A stretch of DNA of 38,609 nucleotides from JAEELC01 sp963621965 (GTDB taxonomy: Bacteria > Bacillota_I > Bacilli_A > Acholeplasmatales > Anaeroplasmataceae): NCBI GenBank assembly GCA_963621965.1, contig CAVFGN010000019.1:1-38609 (forward strand), written 5' to 3'. Of the stretch, positions 17,729 through 27,000 are shown piece after piece. Every line of letters begins with the position of its first letter. Position 1 is the first letter of the stretch. A model generated the notes under the pieces. That model did not search any database. It saw nothing but the letters and a program-made list of their open reading frames with translations, and was not told the origin of the DNA. Position numbers and translations under genes: made by a program.

Positions 17729-18460
17729 TTAGTCATTTTTTGCTAATGTCAAAGCAATTTTCATCATATTTGTGAAAGTTGTTTGTCTTTGTTCAGCTGT
17801 TGTATTACTAGCTGGATTGATGAATGAATCAGAAATTGTAAGTAAGCATGTAGCTTTCTTATGCAAATGTTTAGCAGTTGCAAATAATGCAAAGCTTTCC
17901 ATTTCAACAGCCTTACAGCCTTCTTCGTCTCTAACACGCTCCCAGCTGAACTTTGGATTATCATGATAGAAAACATCAGATGAGTGAACACGAATATCAG
18001 TAAGAGCAATTCCTAACTTTTCTGCAGCCTTATGCATCTTATTATTTAATGCCTTATCAGAACGCATTACATGTCCTCTCATATCGAATGCTACTTTCGC
18101 AAAAGTTGATTCAGAATATGCTTCTGTTACTAATACTGTATCAAATACTTTTAAGTCAGCTGAATAAGCACCAGCAGAACCAATACGAACAATATTCTCA
18201 ACTCCGTAGAATTCATATAATTCATAAGTATAGATACCAAGAGATGGTTGACCCATACCAGAACCCATTACAGAAATCTTTTTTCCGTTATATTTACCAG
18301 TATAACCGTGCATTCCACGAGTTGTGTTAAATTCAACAACATCTGTTAAGAAAGTTTCAGCTATAAACTTTGCTCTCAAAGGGTCGCCTGGTAATAAAAC
18401 TGTCTTAGCAACTAAATTTTTATCAGCACACGAAATGTGTGGTGTAGGTATATTTGCCAT
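17729..18460 (-). CDS. deoD: Purine-nucleoside phosphorylase, DeoD type
   Basis: 243 residues from the ATG at 18460. Splits purine (deoxy)ribonucleosides with phosphate into base plus (deoxy)ribose-1-phosphate; hexameric and cytoplasmic. Seen: an N-terminal IPTPHISC, the phosphate-site GDPLRAK, MGSGMGQPS, RIGSAGAY, VEMESFALF and the catalytic-Asp segment TISDSFINP. The frame stays open for 21 further codons upstream inside deoC, but the family N-terminus and a GGAGG eleven bases ahead (in the last codons of deoC) fix this start. It begins one base after the deoC stop. With deoC it forms the deoxynucleoside-breakdown pair. Confidence 0.97.
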   Translation of the reverse strand: MANIPTPHISCADKNLVAKTVLLPGDPLRAKFIAETFLTDVVEFNTTRGMHGYTGKYNGKKISVMGSGMGQPSLGIYTYELYEFYGVENIVRIGSAGAYSADLKVFDTVLVTEAYSESTFAKVAFDMRGHVMRSDKALNNKMHKAAEKLGIALTDIRVHSSDVFYHDNPKFSWERVRDEEGCKAVEMESFALFATAKHLHKKATCLLTISDSFINPASNTTAEQRQTTFTNMMKIALTLAKND

Positions 18461-18461
18461 G

Positions 18462-19109
18462 TTATTTATCTTCCTCCATACATTGAACAGATGCAGAACA
18501 ACCGATACGAGTTGCTCCTGCATTTACTAAAGCCTCAACTTCATCTTTATGATGAACGCCGCCGCTTGCTTTTACTCCCATTTCTTTGCCTACTGTTTTT
18601 CTCATTAGTGCAATATCACTTACAGTGGCTCCGCCTGTACCAAATCCTGTAGATGTTTTTACAAAATCACATCCAGCACGCTTAGCACATAAACATGCTT
18701 CAACTTTTTCTTCATCAGTTAAATAACAAGTTTCAATAATAACCTTAGTTAAGGCGCTACCACTTGCTTTAACAAATTCTTTAAGTTCATGCTCAATATA
18801 AGCCCAGTCATGTTCTTTAGCACGTGAAATGTTGATAACAATATCACATTCATCAGCACCCTTAGAAACTGCGTCCTTAGTTTCAAAAACCTTAGTTTCA
18901 ACTGTGTTTGCGCCTAAAGGGAAACCAATAACCGTACAAACTAAAACGTCTGAGCCTTGTAGTGTTTTTTTAGCTAGAGGAATATAAGCAGGGTTAACGC
19001 AAACTGATTTAAAGTTGTACTTCTTAGCCTCCTCGCATAGTTTTACCACATCACTATCGCTTGCAAAAGCTTTAAGTAATGTGTGGTCGAATAATTTTGA
19101 ATCGATCAT
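18462..19109 (-). CDS. deoC: Deoxyribose-phosphate aldolase
   Basis: 215 residues, the usual bacterial length. Splits 2-deoxyribose-5-phosphate into acetaldehyde and glyceraldehyde-3-phosphate (class I aldolase). Seen: FDHTLLKA at the N-terminus, VIGFPLGAN, DIVINI with Asp89, the Schiff-base Lys151 in FVKTSTGFG and Lys180 in VKASGGV. An AAGGA sits about eight bases before the ATG. It is directly followed by deoD and lies 20 bases after the unknown 284-residue gene. A phosphopentomutase (DeoB), needed to join the deoD and deoC steps, is not in the window. Confidence 0.97.
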   Translation of the reverse strand: MIDSKLFDHTLLKAFASDSDVVKLCEEAKKYNFKSVCVNPAYIPLAKKTLQGSDVLVCTVIGFPLGANTVETKVFETKDAVSKGADECDIVINISRAKEHDWAYIEHELKEFVKASGSALTKVIIETCYLTDEEKVEACLCAKRAGCDFVKTSTGFGTGGATVSDIALMRKTVGKEMGVKASGGVHHKDEVEALVNAGATRIGCSASVQCMEEDK

Positions 19110-19129
19110 AATAAATCCTTCTTTCTATT

Positions 19130-19981
19130 TTAAAAATCTAGTATTGTATCAAATTCAACTTCATAAAGTGGTTCTGAGCGATCAAATACTGTTTTTGTTA
19201 AAATTTTATTAATTTTTCTGATATTTTTATCAGGGATATATAAAACGTTATAAGGTATTGATGTGTATACTGTTTCGCAATACTTTGATATCTTTTTATA
19301 TACTTGGTCAAATGCGGCAATATAATATTCATCAGGACTCGTGTGTATTTTAACTAATTGTGCTCCAGGGGGAATAATAGTTCCATCAGATAAATTAAAA
19401 TCAATTCCTAGATATGTAGAACGACTTGCATCTTCTCTTAAGAAAAGATAATTCATCGAATGATTTTCTTCTTGTTCTTCTACTTGACTTTTAATTTCTA
19501 AGAATGAATACACTTTATCAAATAAGTCTAAAGACATTTTAGATTTGCCTACAAACTCATCTTCATATTTTTTTTGATAAATACTTTTTGCCATTTTGAA
19601 AGCATTAATACACATTGATTTATCAAAGTCAGAAACATTTTCAAACATCTCATTATAAATTGAAAAATCAAATTTGTGACATATTTCTTTTACAAAGTCC
19701 AATAATCTTGAAATTTTATAAGTATTAGTTAAAAGTTCAAACTCAAGATAAAAATTAGTATCTAAATATTTAGGGTTTAATTGATTAATATTTTCAATGT
19801 TACATTTGTTAGATAAAACGAAACAAGCATCAAAATTTAAAACAGGATTGTGATATTTAGCACGTTTTATTACACCATCATCTTTCATATCGATATACTT
19901 ATTATTTGATAATAATGTAATCAATTCTATTCGATCGTATACTCTTGTTCCATTTTTTAAAAAATAAAATTTAAATAACAA
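19130..19981 (-). CDS. Protein of unknown function between surE and deoC
   Basis: About 283 residues, soluble apart from a short hydrophobic N-terminus (LFKFYFL). Mixed alpha/beta composition, rich in Asp, Tyr, Lys and Asn. A central acidic linker with EEQEEN (about residue 170) separates an N-terminal half from a C-terminal half containing YLGIDFNLSDG and PPGAQLVKIH. I do not recognise the family and see no catalytic motif. The frame reaches a GTG at 19990, but that lies inside the GGGGTG Shine-Dalgarno; the TTG at 19981 is better placed. Spacing of about 40 bases to surE and 20 to deoC makes it part of the ileS unit. Confidence 0.6.
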   Translation of the reverse strand: MLFKFYFLKNGTRVYDRIELITLLSNNKYIDMKDDGVIKRAKYHNPVLNFDACFVLSNKCNIENINQLNPKYLDTNFYLEFELLTNTYKISRLLDFVKEICHKFDFSIYNEMFENVSDFDKSMCINAFKMAKSIYQKKYEDEFVGKSKMSLDLFDKVYSFLEIKSQVEEQEENHSMNYLFLREDASRSTYLGIDFNLSDGTIIPPGAQLVKIHTSPDEYYIAAFDQVYKKISKYCETVYTSIPYNVLYIPDKNIRKINKILTKTVFDRSEPLYEVEFDTILDF

Positions 19982-20020
19982 ATAAATCACCCCATTAATA
20001 TAATAATCTTATCATTAAAG

Positions 20021-20752
20021 TTACTCTTTGTCAAAAATTGTCGACAATTTTTCTAGTTGATTTTTGTCAGTTCTATCGACTAAAACAGGTGTTAATGTAA
20101 CAAATCCGCGGTATAAATAATATAAATCACTGTACAAAGTTTCAATTGTATAATGCTTTTCGCACATTAATTCATTAGTTTCTGTAGGTTCAAAATTGTT
20201 ATAGTTTTTAAGTTCAACTTTACTATTTAAAGCACATAAAGCTATATTATTATGTTTAATATATTGTGGAATATTAAAAGAGTAAATATATTCATTTGAA
20301 TAAAGTTTATGATTAAATACTTTTTCAAAAATAATATCAAGAGCTTTATTTAATTCTTCTAGAGTATAATTTCTATCACTTGATAATGCAATTGCGTTTA
20401 TTCCGTGAACAAGTGCCTCACTAGCGGCACCAATAGTACCGCTATATAAGACATCAATTCCTGCGTTTAATCCGTAATTTATGCCTGAAACAACTAAATC
20501 AGGATACTCATTAAAATGACGTAAATAATAATTTATACCATCAGCTGGTGTACCATCATGGGTATAAAAGTTTTCTTCTACTATAGAAATATCCTTTTCT
20601 TTGTATTCCCAAAATTTGAGTGCATTTGAAACACATGAATTGTTTTTATTAGGAACGCAAACACAAACATCATGCCCTAAAGAAACTAACTTATCTTTTA
20701 AAATGCGAACTAGTTTTGTGTCTCCGTCGTCATTAGTTATTAGAATTTTCAT
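20021..20752 (-). CDS. surE: 5'/3'-nucleotidase SurE
   Basis: 243 residues. Hydrolyses nucleoside 5'- and 3'-monophosphates to nucleosides, with a divalent metal. The SurE metal site is complete: Asp8 and Asp9 in ITNDDG, Ser39 in NNSC and Asn92 in SGINYGLNAG; HDGTPAD and the YSGTIGAASEA loop follow as in the family. It overlaps the 3' end of ileS by 20 bases, so expression depends on the ileS transcript. Its product nucleosides are the substrates of DeoD downstream, giving this unit a salvage logic. Confidence 0.95.
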   Translation of the reverse strand: MKILITNDDGDTKLVRILKDKLVSLGHDVCVCVPNKNNSCVSNALKFWEYKEKDISIVEENFYTHDGTPADGINYYLRHFNEYPDLVVSGINYGLNAGIDVLYSGTIGAASEALVHGINAIALSSDRNYTLEELNKALDIIFEKVFNHKLYSNEYIYSFNIPQYIKHNNIALCALNSKVELKNYNNFEPTETNELMCEKHYTIETLYSDLYYLYRGFVTLTPVLVDRTDKNQLEKLSTIFDKE

Positions 20753-23462
20753 TTTTTAAATCAACAATTCTTTGGCATCTAGCACAAAGTTTATCTAATG
20801 TTAAGAACTTTACAGTTGCGCGGCATCTTTCACAAACTTCACCAACAGCTTCACTTACAGTTACACCAAATTCATCGCCTGTCTTAAATTCAATTTCAGA
20901 TACAATTAAGATTTGAGCTAAATTGCTTTCTAATGCATCGAATAAATTCTTTGCTTGAGAATCAAGTGTGATTGTAAGTTTAGCTGCAAATGATTTACCA
21001 ATAATCTTATTAGCACGAGCTTCTTCTAAGGCTTTTAAGATTTGAGGACGATATTGAGTCATAAACTTATCAAAGTTTTTCTTTAAATCATCATATCCAG
21101 TATGAACTTCTTCTTGTGGGAAGTTTGTTAAATATGCATCAATTTCTGTTTTATATGGTAAATAGCTATAAGCTTCGCTTGCTGTATGAGGAATAAGTGG
21201 CGTTAATACAGAGATTAAGGTTGAAACAGTCTTGTAGAATACAGTTTGAACAGAGCGACGACTATGTGAAGTTTCTTCTTCAATATATAAAATATCTTTT
21301 GTGAAATCTAGATAGAAACTTGATAATTCGTTTACAACAAATGAGTTAATCACCTTACAAACATCGTTAAATAAGAAACTATCATAAGATTTCTTTACAT
21401 TAGAAACAAACTCATTTAACTTTAATACCATGTATTTATCCACATTAGCTAATTCATCAAATGGAACTGAATCAGTATTAGGATTGAAACCGTCAATATT
21501 AGCTAACATAAATTTAATAGTATTTCTAATCTTACGATAAGAATCACTTACTTGTTTTAATAAGTCTTCACTCATTACCATATCGCTTCTGAAATCTACG
21601 TTTGCTACCCACAAACGTAAAATATCAGCACCGTATGTATTTGAAACTTTAATAGGATCAACAGTGTTTCCTAGAGATTTAGACATCTTTTGTCCTTTAC
21701 CATCAAGTGTGAAACCATGTGATAAAACTTTTTTATATGGAGCTTTGTTGAAATTTGCAACAGATGTGATAATTGATGAGTTAAACCAACCTCTATATTG
21801 GTCGCTACCTTCTAGATATAAATCAGCAGGGAATTTTAAACCACGACGATTTAATTCCATGTAGGAAGAACCTGAGTCAAACCAAACATCCATGATATCA
21901 GTTTCCTTTTTGAAAATACCATTTGGTGAATGTGGATTTGTATATCCTTCTGGCAATAAGTCTTTTGCATCTCTCTTATACCATTCAGTTGAACCATATT
22001 CTTCAAATATTTTTGCAACATGCTTAATAATTTCAGGGTCTAAAATAGGCTCATCATCTTCACAGTAGAATACTGGTAATGGAACACCCCATGCTCTTTG
22101 ACGAGAAATACACCAATCATGTCTATCACGAATCATGTTACCAAGACGAGTTTTACCCCAAACCGGATCCCACTCAACTTCGTTTTCAATTGCATTTAAA
22201 ATTTCATCTTTGATTGGATCAATTGAAGCAAACCATTGAGCTGTTGCTCTAAAGATTACAGGTTTCTTTGTTCTCCAGTCATGAGGATAAGAGTGAACAA
22301 TTGGATCTAATAGTAATAAAGAACCATTTTCTTTTAAATCTTCAATGATTGGTTCTTCAGATTTTTCATAGAATAAACCAGCGTATTTACCAGCATCTTT
22401 TCCTTGAACACCATGTGAATCAACATAAACTAGTGTAGGCAAATTATATTTCTTAGCCGCAACATAGTCATCTTCACCATATCCAGGCGCAATATGAACA
22501 AATCCTGTACCATCACTATCAGTTACATAGTCAGCACAAATAACAAGTGATTCTCTATCATACAATGGATGTTTAACATGTAAATTTTCAAGTTCACTAC
22601 CAAGTAATGTCTTAATTACTTTTACATCTGTAATTTCTAACTTTTCAGTTAATTTATTAACCAAAATAGAAGCACAAACAAATTTTCCTTTGTTAGACTC
22701 GAAAACTGTATATTCAATTTCAGGGTTGCTTGCTACAGCAACATTACATGGTAATGTCCATGGTGTAGTAGTCCAAACCATTAACTTAGCGTTTTCAAGT
22801 TCGCCTTTTCCGTCAATCAAATCAAATGTGAAATAAATTGCATTTGATTTAATGTCCTTATATTCGATTTCAGCTTCAGCTAAAGCAGATTCACTTGATG
22901 GAGACCAGTATACAGGCTTTAATCCTTTATAAATTAAGCCTCTTTCAACCATTTTTGCAAATACTAATAATTGATCACGTTCAAAGTCGTGATTTAATGT
23001 AATATACGGCTTGTCCCAAGTAGCTAAAACACCAAGACGTTTGAATCCTTCTTTTTGCTTTTCAACTTGTTCATGTGCATAAGTATCGCACATGTCTCTG
23101 AAGTCTGAAATGGCTACTTCTTTACGGTTTACGCCTTTCTTTTGAATTGCATTTTCAATTGGTAAACCATGTGTATCCCATCCTGGAATATATAAAGAAT
23201 AGAAGCCGTTCATATTCTTATAACGAACGATAAAATCTTTTAAAATTTTATTTAACGCATGTCCTAAATGGATTGGTCCGTTCGCATAAGGAGGACCATC
23301 ATGAATTGTATATTCTTTTGATCCTTTGTTTTTCTCTAGACGTTTATTATAAACGTCATTTTTAGCCCATTCTTCTTGAATCTTAGGTTCTTTATTAGCT
23401 AAATTTGCACGCATTTCAAAATCTGTGTGTCCTAAATTGACAGTATCTTTAAATTCTGACAT
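20733..23462 (-). CDS. ileS: Isoleucyl-tRNA synthetase
   Basis: 909 residues, the bacterial type. Charges tRNA-Ile. The class I signature PYANGPIHLGHAL is near residue 58-70, the editing domain follows (with TTPWTLPCNVAV), KMSKS is in GQKMSKSLGN, and the C-terminus ends in a Cys4 zinc site (CERC ... CARC). AAAGGAG stands eight bases before the ATG. It is controlled by the T-box leader at 23480-23697. It overlaps surE by 20 bases at its 3' end. Its neighbour upstream is sepF, an order also known from B. subtilis, where sepF-ylmG-ylmH-divIVA precede ileS. Confidence 0.98.
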   Translation of the reverse strand: MSEFKDTVNLGHTDFEMRANLANKEPKIQEEWAKNDVYNKRLEKNKGSKEYTIHDGPPYANGPIHLGHALNKILKDFIVRYKNMNGFYSLYIPGWDTHGLPIENAIQKKGVNRKEVAISDFRDMCDTYAHEQVEKQKEGFKRLGVLATWDKPYITLNHDFERDQLLVFAKMVERGLIYKGLKPVYWSPSSESALAEAEIEYKDIKSNAIYFTFDLIDGKGELENAKLMVWTTTPWTLPCNVAVASNPEIEYTVFESNKGKFVCASILVNKLTEKLEITDVKVIKTLLGSELENLHVKHPLYDRESLVICADYVTDSDGTGFVHIAPGYGEDDYVAAKKYNLPTLVYVDSHGVQGKDAGKYAGLFYEKSEEPIIEDLKENGSLLLLDPIVHSYPHDWRTKKPVIFRATAQWFASIDPIKDEILNAIENEVEWDPVWGKTRLGNMIRDRHDWCISRQRAWGVPLPVFYCEDDEPILDPEIIKHVAKIFEEYGSTEWYKRDAKDLLPEGYTNPHSPNGIFKKETDIMDVWFDSGSSYMELNRRGLKFPADLYLEGSDQYRGWFNSSIITSVANFNKAPYKKVLSHGFTLDGKGQKMSKSLGNTVDPIKVSNTYGADILRLWVANVDFRSDMVMSEDLLKQVSDSYRKIRNTIKFMLANIDGFNPNTDSVPFDELANVDKYMVLKLNEFVSNVKKSYDSFLFNDVCKVINSFVVNELSSFYLDFTKDILYIEEETSHSRRSVQTVFYKTVSTLISVLTPLIPHTASEAYSYLPYKTEIDAYLTNFPQEEVHTGYDDLKKNFDKFMTQYRPQILKALEEARANKIIGKSFAAKLTITLDSQAKNLFDALESNLAQILIVSEIEFKTGDEFGVTVSEAVGEVCERCRATVKFLTLDKLCARCQRIVDLKNENSNN

Positions 23463-23479
23463 AATTTTTCTCCTTTAAT

Positions 23480-23697
23480 AAAAAAAGCGCCCCTAAAATA
23501 AAGGACGCTATTTAACGTGGTACCACCTTTGTTCGGAATAAATCCGCACTCAATGAGTTAACGCCTCCAACGGATTATGCTTATCACATAATCATCTCAA
23601 CAGTGATCTAAATATACATATTGTCTAGCCTTTCACCACTCGCTAGTCGCTTTTTTGCAATATTTGTATACTCCGTCTGTATCATAGACTTTCTCTT
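23480..23697 (-). ncRNA. T-box riboswitch, isoleucine specifier (ATC)
   Basis: Minus strand: a long stem I (GTATACAAATATTG paired with CAATATGTAT, a distal CTAGC / GCTAG hairpin) with the AGTA element and, on the 3' side, TTTAGATCACTG where ATC is the Ile codon. The T-box core AAGGTGGTACCACG lies at 23516-23531 and is followed by the terminator GCGTCC / GGGCGC with seven T residues (23480-23508). Uncharged tRNA-Ile should prevent termination and switch on ileS and the genes behind it. Confidence 0.95.
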
Positions 23698-23702
23698 TCT
23701 TA

Positions 23703-23731
23703 ATTATAATTTAATTTTATAATTTAAACAA
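23703..23731 (-). promoter_or_regulatory. Promoter of the ileS T-box transcript
   Basis: Minus strand: -35 TTGTTT, exactly 17 bases, -10 TATAAT. It lies three bases beyond the sepF stop codon, so no terminator separates the sepF operon from it and read-through into the T-box is possible. Confidence 0.8.
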
Positions 23732-23733
23732 TA

Positions 23734-24054
23734 TTATTTTGCATGTTCCTGGATAAAATCGTTCAATGTTCCATCATCAAACTCTTCTCTTCTTGCAAAT
23801 AAATATGTTGTTTGATTAATCTTAACTAGTTTTCCTTCAAGGGCTACAGTAGCTCCTGTAAAGAAACCTAATAATTTATTAGCAGCTGTTAAATCTAGTT
23901 TGCCAAAGTTAAGAACTAACGGATTCCCGTTTTTCATCTTTAAAACTAATGATTTAGCAACCATATCGTTATCTTCTAAAGCTTCGAAAACAATTCTATC
24001 TTTACTTGAAACATATGTACTATTTTCAGTTTCTTTTTTACTAAATAGGCCCAT
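23734..24054 (-). CDS. sepF: Cell division protein SepF
   Basis: 106 residues from the ATG at 24054. SepF binds the C-terminal tail of FtsZ, polymerises into rings and anchors the Z-ring to the membrane. The conserved core is present: KNGNPLVLNFGKLD, ANKLLGFFTGATVALEG and KINQTTYLFARR. The N-terminus MGLFSKKE is a minimal form of the usual amphipathic anchor, and the linker is shorter than in B. subtilis SepF (about 150 residues). A GTG 12 bases earlier extends the frame but belongs to the GTGAGG Shine-Dalgarno at the end of jetC. The ATG follows the jetC stop after one base (TAA-T-ATG), so sepF is translated from the condensin mRNA. Confidence 0.93.
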   Translation of the reverse strand: MGLFSKKETENSTYVSSKDRIVFEALEDNDMVAKSLVLKMKNGNPLVLNFGKLDLTAANKLLGFFTGATVALEGKLVKINQTTYLFARREEFDDGTLNDFIQEHAK

Positions 24055-24055
24055 A

Positions 24056-27000
24056 TTATTCCTCACGAAGACTTTCTTTTGCCTTATCTAATTCTTCTTT
24101 TGTAGTAATAGGTAAAACTTGAGTCTTATAGTCTTTTCTAAATACGATTAAAGTTGTGTCTACATAGTTTGCAATAATATTCATTCTTTGAGGTGGACAA
24201 GCTAGGATGAATTGAAGTGGCATATTAGTCATAAAGTTCATCATTGATTGCATACGTGTAGAGTCCATCTTATCGAAGACTTCGTCGAACATTACAAGGC
24301 CAATTGTAGACTTATTAGAGTATTGTGAGTAAATACGTACGAAGGACGCGATGATCGCAACATAGAATGGAACCTGTGTTTCTCCTCCGGATTTTTCCTT
24401 AAATACTTTTGAATATAACATTGAATCACCATTTCTATTAGTAATTCTAATATCATAATCCATGTAAGTTCTATAATCAGTAAACTTATTGAATGCTTTA
24501 TTATTATCTAGTGAATCACTTGCAATAGCTGTGAATAATTCATCTAATTGTTCTGCATAATTTTTCTCAAATTCTACAGTGAAAATAGACTTACCATCTG
24601 TAACTTCTTCACTCTTGAACATATCATAGAATCCACCAAATTCTTGTGATTTAGGGAAAATAAATTCATATTTATCATTACCAAATGGAATAGTAGATAA
24701 TGTTTCATTAATCTTTGAGATTTCAGCCTCAGCAGCTTGAATGTTTCCTCTAAGAGTAGAGATAAAGTCTTCCTTGAAGATGATTTCAGCTGTTTCTCTA
24801 GCTTGACGTACTTTTGTCTCATATTTAACAAGCTCAGTCTTTTCAAGCTTATTAAGTTCAGCCATAAAGACATCACATTCACTAATACCAATTGATAAAT
24901 TAGAATTGAATTCTGTGACGTAATCTTTTTGCTTATTGATAATACCATTAGTCATATTTAGATAACTATTTTTGATAGTCTCTAAATTCTTTGAAACAGT
25001 AGCATATGCATGTTCAATAGGCATTTTACTAGTTAAATCGTCATATTCTTTACGGCAATCACTATCAAGCGCAATATTATCGCTCGCAATAGCTTCTAAG
25101 GTCTTGTTAAGTTCAATTAACTTATTATTTGCTTCAACCAATTTTTCATTATAGTTACTAATAATAATCTTTTGCTTACCAATAGATTGGTTAATTGCAT
25201 TCTTTTTAGCTTCAGCCTCATTAATTAAAGCCTTAACCTTATTGTATTCATCTTGAGTTTCTGTTGTAGATAACTTTTTAGCTTTATTTTGTTCAATATT
25301 AAGCTTAGTAATCTTATCCTTAATATTATAGTAATCAATTAAATCATCGATATTTGAAATAAAACTATCAAGATTTAAGCCATTAATCTTATCATTTGCT
25401 TCACGTAAATCAGCAATTTTGCTAGATGTTTCTTGATATCCTGTAGCTGCTTCAATTGATTCAGCTTCAAGAATACTCTTTTGTTCATCAAGAGCTTGAG
25501 AACCAATGTATTTTGTAACATTTAAGTTCATTGATCTAACAACGAAACCTCTATATAATAAACCATCATTTGTAACAGCTACCGAATAATCTTTAAGTTC
25601 GCTTTCACTGTTACACATGATTACATTACCGCAAACAAAATTTATATAATTTTGAGCGTCTTTATTTTCACTAGTCATAATTGAGGCTAAGCTGTTAGGT
25701 TGAATTCTATTATGTTGTTGAATTGCATCAGTATTTACAATACCAAAACCATATGAATATTTGTTCTTAATCTTAGCAAATATAGATAATGCTGTATCAT
25801 AATACTTAGGTTCAACAATTAATACGAAACGTTGGTTTCCTATAAATGATTCAATAACTTTTGACCACTTTTTATCAGTAATTTCAACTAATTCACAGAA
25901 AATATGAACAGATACATCTTTGTTATAAATCTTCTTTAGATTATCAGCTATCTCACTTCTTAATTGAGTTAAACCTTGAGGATAAGATAATCTATTTGAG
26001 TTAAGAGTTTGTTGTTGAAGTTTGATTTGTTTAATTTTTTCAACATAAGTATTCTTTGTATAATTAAGTGAACCAATTTCCTCACTGTTTGCCACACTAA
26101 TACGTTTAAAGACGCTTTGATAGTTAGTAACTTTAAGTCTAATATCTTCTAGCATTCTTAAATCAGTATTTTTTAAAGAAAGATTATAGAATTCACCAAA
26201 TTCAGGTACATCAAATTCATCTTTTAATTGTTTTAAAGTACTCTTGATTGAATCAACAGAACTTAAATAAGTAGTTTGAGGATCACCTAATTGTTCTAAT
26301 TCTTGATTTAATTTATTAATTTGTTTTGTAATATACTCGCTATTTTTAAATCCTTCATCGTTTGAAAGTGCGTCGTATAAATCTTGACTCTTTTCTTGAA
26401 GTTCATAGATGTGCTTAGTTTGTTCATTTAAGTCATCCATGATAGTTTCTAATCGAGCTTTTTCAATTTCGATTTGATCTTGAATACTTAATTTAGAGTT
26501 TTCAATCTTTTTAACATCGAATAATTTCATTAAATAATCGTAGTATTTTTGTTTATCTACAATATTTTTTGATTCATCAATTAATTGACGTAACTCGTTT
26601 AATCTATTGATCTTAGCTTGAATAACTTTAAGAGTAGCTTCTAGATCTTTTAAAGATCTAATTGCATTTTGAATATTATCAATTTTAACTTCTTTTTTCT
26701 CAAGAATGTTTTGATAAATAAAGTCCTTAACGTTTTCAATTGGTTTGAAAGCTACTGACTTTGTAAGCATACTAAAGAAGTCAGAGTTGATTGAACCATA
26801 AAGATTTCTAAATGCACCACGAGCTTCTTTGTTTGATGAATAGAAATTTAAATTCTTATGAATCTTTTTAAATTCAGTAATGGTATATACATTACCCTCG
26901 TTATCATAGAATGAAAGGTCTTCAAGTCTCAAATTAGTACCTGAATAGAAAACGTTTCTAACTTGTGTTTCACTCGCATCGATAATTGTACCAATTACAA

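Noticed and set aside
17764..18652. Several open frames on both strands within deoD and deoC
   Set aside because: Low-complexity translations in shifted frames of two well-identified enzymes; none has a family match or Shine-Dalgarno.
24574..24948. Minus-strand frame of 124 codons within jetC
   Set aside because: Out-of-frame reading of the second coiled-coil arm; leucine- and serine-rich without features, and the main frame is intact through it.
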